A DNA stretch of 17,593 nucleotides, taken from positions 1 to 17,593 of the forward strand of contig JBFKOL010000053.1 of assembly GCA_041628815.1 (NCBI GenBank), written 5' to 3'. Positions 14,408 through 17,593 of this stretch are shown in pieces; the stretch's first letter is position 1, and every line of letters starts with the position of its first letter. A program made the position numbers and the translations under genes. A model generated the notes under the pieces. It was not told the origin of the DNA. It saw only the letters and a program-made list of their open reading frames with translations, and did no database searches. Source of the DNA: JBFKOL01 sp041628815. Its GTDB lineage: Bacteria; Bacteroidota; Bacteroidia; Chitinophagales; Saprospiraceae.

Positions 14408-15148
14408 ATGATCAAAATCCCGTATCTAAGCATTGAAGTTATTTCGACCTCCGTCGTACTTTGCTTGTGGATGGCTGCATTTTCAACCACCCTTTCTCTT
14501 GGGGCTTGCAAAGATAAACAGGATATGACAGAAGAAGTTGTACCAGAAAAGACGAACGACAAGATAGTGTCGACCAAAACTGATTCAAGCGAAGCATTCA
14601 GGACCATTTTGTTTTTTGGCAACAGCCTCACGGCAGGTTATGGGCTGGACGAAGAGTTCTCTTTTCCCTCCCTGATCCAGGACAGGATAGATTCGCTCGG
14701 CCTGCCCTACCAAGTAGTCAATGCAGGTCTCAGCGGTGAAACGTCAGCAGGTGGTAAGGGAAGAATCGATTGGGTCTTGCGAGAACCGGTTGATGTTTTC
14801 GTATTAGAACTCGGTGCCAACGATGTGCTGAGAGGACTCGAACTGGATGCTACGGAACAAAACCTAAGGGATATACTCGATACGGTCAGGAAGAAATCGC
14901 CCAAGGCGGCTATCATCATTGCCGGAATGGAGGCTCCACCCAACATGGGTACCGGTTATACCAACCAGTTCAGGCAGATTTTTTCCTCGCTTGCAAAGGA
15001 TTATAATGCAGGGCTGATCCCATTTTTACTGGATGGCGTTGCCGGAATACCCTCTCTTAATTTGCCTGATGCCAAACACCCGAATAAGGAAGGACAAAAA
15101 GTAGTAAGAGACAATGTTTGGGAAGTTTTATCGCGCTATCTTAACTGA
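14408..15148 (+). CDS. tesA: TesA-type SGNH esterase/lysophospholipase, predicted lipoprotein
   Basis: I choose the ATG at 14408 (MIKIPYLSIEV), with AAAAGAAG just before it; an in-frame TTG at 14387 would add seven residues. The 246-residue product has a long signal with lipobox LGAC (residues 31-34), so Cys34 should be lipidated, and 'CKDKQD' follows the cysteine. The catalytic domain is the arylesterase/TesA type of SGNH hydrolase. Block I is FFGNSLTAGYGLDEE, with Ser nucleophile and Asn where GDSL has Asp. Block II is VNAGLSGETSAGG, block III is ELGANDVLRGL with the oxyanion Asn, and block V is DAKHPNKEG with the catalytic Asp and His. TesA enzymes hydrolyse thioesters, esters and lysophospholipids in the periplasm. 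The divergent neighbours are YbbA and YbbP, the same association as in Proteobacteria. E. coli TesA is soluble, so the lipid anchor is a difference. Confidence 0.92.
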   Translation: MIKIPYLSIEVISTSVVLCLWMAAFSTTLSLGACKDKQDMTEEVVPEKTNDKIVSTKTDSSEAFRTILFFGNSLTAGYGLDEEFSFPSLIQDRIDSLGLPYQVVNAGLSGETSAGGKGRIDWVLREPVDVFVLELGANDVLRGLELDATEQNLRDILDTVRKKSPKAAIIIAGMEAPPNMGTGYTNQFRQIFSSLAKDYNAGLIPFLLDGVAGIPSLNLPDAKHPNKEGQKVVRDNVWEVLSRYLN

Positions 15149-15172
15149 TGGAAACCAATAAGGTGAAAGTTT

Positions 15173-15349
15173 ATGCTGCGAAAATTTGCTCTGTTCTTTT
15201 TGGGTATGGCCATTGGGCTTGCCATTCTATCGTTGCTTCAAGTGACCGGGGTCGCCAACACCTATGGCCATGATAAAATCTGGCTCGCTGCAGTAGCCTG
15301 TAGTTTTATTGGTTACGGACTTTACAGGGCCTCGAGGCATAAGGCGTAA
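15173..15349 (+). CDS. Small two-helix membrane protein (58 residues), unknown function
   Basis: This short frame runs from the ATG at 15173 to the TAA at 15347-15349. Residues 3-25 (RKFALFFLGMAIGLAILSLLQ...) and about 36-52 (IWLAAVACSFIGYGLY) are hydrophobic enough to span the membrane. A short polar loop (NTYGHDK) lies between them and a basic tail (RASRHKA) follows, a hairpin with both ends in the cytoplasm by the positive-inside rule. A Shine-Dalgarno-like AAGGTGA stretch precedes the ATG by about seven bases, better than most genes here. It starts 24 bases after the esterase stop and is probably in the same transcript. I do not recognise a family. An overlapping ATG at 15148 opens a 41-codon frame with no such features. 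Confidence 0.6.
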   Translation: MLRKFALFFLGMAIGLAILSLLQVTGVANTYGHDKIWLAAVACSFIGYGLYRASRHKA

Positions 15350-15448
15350 ACTATTCCGCTTCTCGTCTCCTATCATAAGTGAAGAAACGAACCTGCCAAA
15401 CGGCTTTCTGAATGTTGTTTCATTGCTGTGCCGGCCGGTCATTCCATC

Positions 15449-15478
15449 TTACCGGGAATATCACGATATTGCCGGTAA
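15449..15478. repeat. 30-bp near-perfect palindrome before the M28 peptidase gene
   Basis: Outer arms TTACCGG (15449-15455) and CCGGTAA (15472-15478) pair perfectly, as do inner arms AATATC (15457-15462) and GATATT (15465-15470). Only the G/G position at 15456/15471 and the two central bases fail to pair. It ends 9 bases before the UUG start codon at 15488. It could be an operator, a terminator for the esterase unit (but no U-run follows) or an mRNA hairpin controlling the start. A CCGGCCGG palindrome lies at 15431-15438. The rest of the 138-bp gap shows nothing. Confidence 0.5.
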
Positions 15479-15487
15479 ATTGAAGCC

Positions 15488-16858
15488 TTGAAACACCAAA
15501 CATGCCTCGTTCTTCTGCTCTCCTTCATCACTCTATGTCTTTATAGTCAAGACGCAACAACGCCGCCAGCAGCAGATCAACGCTTATATGATATCATCGA
15601 TGCCTGTTCGGCTGAACGCATCGAAAACGACATCAGGGTCCTTGCTGGTTTTGGGACAAGACATACCCTGTCGGATACGACATCGGACACGAGAGGTATC
15701 GGCGCTGCCCGGCGATGGATCAAATCCGAGTTTGATATCATCTCCGCGGCTTGTGGCGATTGTCTTGAAGTACATTATCAAAAAGGCATGGTCAAGGCGG
15801 GTGAATCCAGGCGCATTCCCGAGGACACCTGGATTGTAAATGTCGTGGCTATCAAGCGGGGTACTCTTTACCCGGATCGGTACATTGTAATGTCTGGCGA
15901 CATAGATTCGCGCATATCAGATGCGCTCAATGGCACGGATGATTCTCCCGGTGCCAATGACAATGCTTCAGGAATGGCAGGCACACTGGAAGCCGCCCGA
16001 GTGTTGTCGCAATACGACTTCCCTGCAAGTATCATTTTTGTGGGCTTGTCAGGTGAAGAACAAGGCCTTTTTGGAGGGAAAATTCTCGCTGCCTATGCAA
16101 AAGAGCAGGGGTGGGATATCATTGGTGTCCTGAACAACGACATGATCGGCAATATACACGGTATTGACGGCATCATAGACAATACGTCATTCAGGATATT
16201 TTCTGAAGCATCCCCACCTGGTGAGGACGAGAGACAACGCATCTGGAAGAGATTTTACGGCGGTGAAGTGGACGGGCCTTCCAGGCAACTGGCCAGGTAT
16301 GTCGAGCGTATTACCCGACAGTATATGCCGTTGATGAACCCTAAATTGATCTACAGGCTGGATCGTTTCGGTAGAGGAGGGCATCACAGGCCATTCAATG
16401 ATGAAGGTTTTGCCGGCATCAGGATCATGGAGACCCACGAACACTACGACAGGCAACACCAGGACCTCAGGACTGAGGAAGGTAAGCGCTATGGCGACGT
16501 GGTCGAATGGGTCAATTTTGACTATGCCAGAAAACTCACCGCGGTCAATGCCATTGCCCTTGCATCGATAGCCTGGGCGCCGCCACCACCTGCAAACCTT
16601 CAGATCGGAGGTGCCGTAAGGCCTTCCACCCGGCTGCGATGGGAAATTGAAAACGATACGGGTCTGGCGGGCTTCAAAATTTATTGGAGGGACACAACCT
16701 CGCCGCAATGGACCCATTCGAGGTTTGTAGGTAAGATCACGGATTTTACCCTGGAAAACGTAGTAATTGATAACTATCTCTTTGGTGTTGCTTCGGTTTC
16801 CCACGATGGCCACGAAAGCGTCGTCGCCTACCCCACCACATTGATTCCAAGGAGATGA
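15488..16858 (+). CDS. M28 family zinc peptidase, secreted, with C-terminal Fn3-like domain
   Basis: The only start consistent with the signal peptide is TTG at 15488, since an in-frame TAA lies at 15476 and the next in-frame ATG is about 100 codons in. The 456-residue product begins MKHQTCLVLLLSFITLCLYSQ, a Sec signal. The M28 di-zinc aminopeptidase core spans about residues 40-360, with no PA domain. Visible residues are the bridging Asp158 in GANDNASG, catalytic and zinc-binding Glu190/Glu191 in SGEEQGLFG, Asp218 in NNDMIGN, and a His near the end of the core (His317 or His319 in METHEHYD). At the position of the first zinc ligand, where the family has GHxD, this protein has Gly-Asp-Ile-Asp (Asp138). 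Residues about 366-456 form an Fn3-like beta domain (PPPPANLQIGG to the end). No T9SS tail is present. It is probably periplasmic or exported. Confidence 0.9.
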   Translation: MKHQTCLVLLLSFITLCLYSQDATTPPAADQRLYDIIDACSAERIENDIRVLAGFGTRHTLSDTTSDTRGIGAARRWIKSEFDIISAACGDCLEVHYQKGMVKAGESRRIPEDTWIVNVVAIKRGTLYPDRYIVMSGDIDSRISDALNGTDDSPGANDNASGMAGTLEAARVLSQYDFPASIIFVGLSGEEQGLFGGKILAAYAKEQGWDIIGVLNNDMIGNIHGIDGIIDNTSFRIFSEASPPGEDERQRIWKRFYGGEVDGPSRQLARYVERITRQYMPLMNPKLIYRLDRFGRGGHHRPFNDEGFAGIRIMETHEHYDRQHQDLRTEEGKRYGDVVEWVNFDYARKLTAVNAIALASIAWAPPPPANLQIGGAVRPSTRLRWEIENDTGLAGFKIYWRDTTSPQWTHSRFVGKITDFTLENVVIDNYLFGVASVSHDGHESVVAYPTTLIPRR

Positions 16859-16871
16859 TCGTAATGAATTT

Positions 16872-17593
16872 ATGAGTCAGATACCCTCATCGACGCCCTA
16901 TCTCACCCTGGAAGAAAGGACTGACCTGATGAAAAAGTCCGATGGAAAGGCTTTTCTGGCCATAGTAATTCACTGGTCGTGGATTGCAGGCGCGTTTGCA
17001 CTCGTGATTTGGGCACCCCATTTCCTGACCGTCCTTATAGCGCTATTGATCCTGGGAGGAAGACAGCTAGCTTGCTCGGTACTCATGCATGATGCAGGGC
17101 ATTTTGCCGTATTCCAAAATAAGAAAATCAACGACACCGTAGGACAGGTATTCGGTGCATGGCCCATATTTCAGGATATGGTGGCTTACAGATATTATCA
17201 TCTGGAACACCATCAAACTACGGGGCTGGAGGAAGACCCCGACATACTGCTGACAAGGGGTTATCCCACGAGCAGACGAAGCATGATCAGGAAGATATTA
17301 CGAGACCTGTCCGGGATTACCGGCTTTAAGGCCCTTATTGGATTGATCATGATGCATCTCGGATACCTCGAATATAACCTGGGCAAAAAAATTGTCCGGG
17401 TATCGCAGAAAAACCGGAGCTGGTCAGCGTTCTTCCTCAGGCTATTCAAAAAGTTTGCCGGACCCGTTGCCATAAACTTAGCAATTTGGTCCATTCTTGC
17501 CCTTCTTGGTCATCCGTGGTACTACCTTTTGTGGATCGGTGCCTATCTCACCACATTTCAATTGGTCATCAGGATCCGTTCCATCGCCGAGCA
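16872..17593 (+). CDS. Membrane fatty acid desaturase (3'-partial)
   Basis: The frame opens at ATG 16872 (MSQIPSSTPYLTLEER) and is still open at the window end, giving 240 codons. Hydrophobic segments lie at about residues 28-48, 50-70, 150-165, 196-213 and 216-235. Two of the three diagnostic histidine boxes of the FA_desaturase family are visible: HDAGH (73-77) and HLEHH (110-114). The second is followed by a TTGLEEDPD stretch. The last visible codons (RIRSIAE, then CA) lead towards the third box, which must lie beyond the window. These di-iron enzymes introduce double bonds into acyl chains or hydroxylate/ketolate lipids and carotenoids, so the exact substrate is not certain. The gene starts 13 bases after the M28 stop and is probably cotranscribed with it. 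A three-codon frame overlaps its start (16864-16875). Confidence 0.88.
   Translation, partial: MSQIPSSTPYLTLEERTDLMKKSDGKAFLAIVIHWSWIAGAFALVIWAPHFLTVLIALLILGGRQLACSVLMHDAGHFAVFQNKKINDTVGQVFGAWPIFQDMVAYRYYHLEHHQTTGLEEDPDILLTRGYPTSRRSMIRKILRDLSGITGFKALIGLIMMHLGYLEYNLGKKIVRVSQKNRSWSAFFLRLFKKFAGPVAINLAIWSILALLGHPWYYLLWIGAYLTTFQLVIRIRSIAE

Noticed and set aside
15148..15273. 41-codon frame starting at the ATG that overlaps the esterase stop
   Set aside because: Despite the attractive TGATG overlap, the product is not membrane-like or conserved-looking, and the overlapping frame from 15173 has the better ribosome site and protein character.
16187..16813. 208-codon frame on the minus strand
   Set aside because: It is antisense to the M28 peptidase gene, with no start signal and no recognisable domain. 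The sense-strand protein has intact M28 motifs.
1..17593. Search for tRNA, rRNA, CRISPR, insertion sequences, toxin-antitoxin or phage-defence genes
   Set aside because: None seen on either strand. The window is made of core metabolic, envelope and transport genes with no sign of a mobile or defence island.

Overview
The window looks like an ordinary chromosomal stretch of a member of the Bacteroidota, most likely the Saprospiria/Lewinella side of the phylum, although the exact lineage is inference. The signs are a type IX secretion (T9SS) sorting domain on a SprB/HYR-repeat surface protein, a DUF1573 protein, a Bacteroidota-style LepA, and several copies of the phylum's promoter motif (-33 TTTG, 19-bp spacer, -7 TAnnTTTG) in front of genes. 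Shine-Dalgarno sequences are mostly weak or absent. I saw no tRNA, rRNA, CRISPR array, transposase or integrase. No gene-free stretch exceeds 300 bases. The longest are 4284-4528, which holds two divergent promoters, and 10444-10674, which holds two inverted repeats.

Layout. Positions 2-1882 hold the 3' part of a secreted protein with a choice-of-anchor V-like start, SprB/HYR repeats and a T9SS tail, followed by a DUF1573 protein (1954-2358). lepA lies on the minus strand (2490-4283), divergent from a threonine aldolase gene (4529-5551). The aldolase gene abuts a bifunctional nuclease/UVR-motif gene (5552-6145, minus) with no base between the stop codons. The electron-transfer flavoprotein pair etfB-etfA follows (8011 to 6290, minus). 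A small TPR protein (8178-8513, plus) overlaps the end of dapF (8508-9296, minus) by six bases. Next on the minus strand is a membrane-anchored strictosidine-synthase-like beta-propeller protein (9382-10443).

From 14378 down to 10675 runs a minus-strand operon: a YbbA-type ABC ATPase, a YbbP-type FtsX/MacB permease (4-bp overlap) and an AHSA1/SRPBCC protein (12-bp gap). Divergent from it is a TesA-type SGNH esterase that carries a lipoprotein signal (14408-15148). It is followed by a 58-residue two-helix membrane protein (15173-15349), an M28 family peptidase with a UUG start (15488-16858), and the first 240 codons of a fatty acid desaturase running off the window (16872-17593).

How the genes work together. 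The TesA/YbbA/YbbP neighbourhood is the same set found in Proteobacteria, here with the esterase predicted to be a lipoprotein. EtfAB carries electrons from acyl-CoA and related dehydrogenases to the quinone pool. DapF makes meso-diaminopimelate for lysine and peptidoglycan. The esterase, desaturase, Etf and YbbAP genes give a loose lipid theme, but the genes are not one operon.

I do not see a clearly new biological system. The best leads are sequence structures: a 9-bp dyad lying over the nuclease-gene promoter, a 30-bp palindrome ten bases before the UUG start of the M28 peptidase, a hairpin at 10471-10506 whose G.U pairs fit only a minus-strand RNA, an M28 zinc-ligand His replaced by Asp, and the lipidated TesA with its small membrane neighbour.
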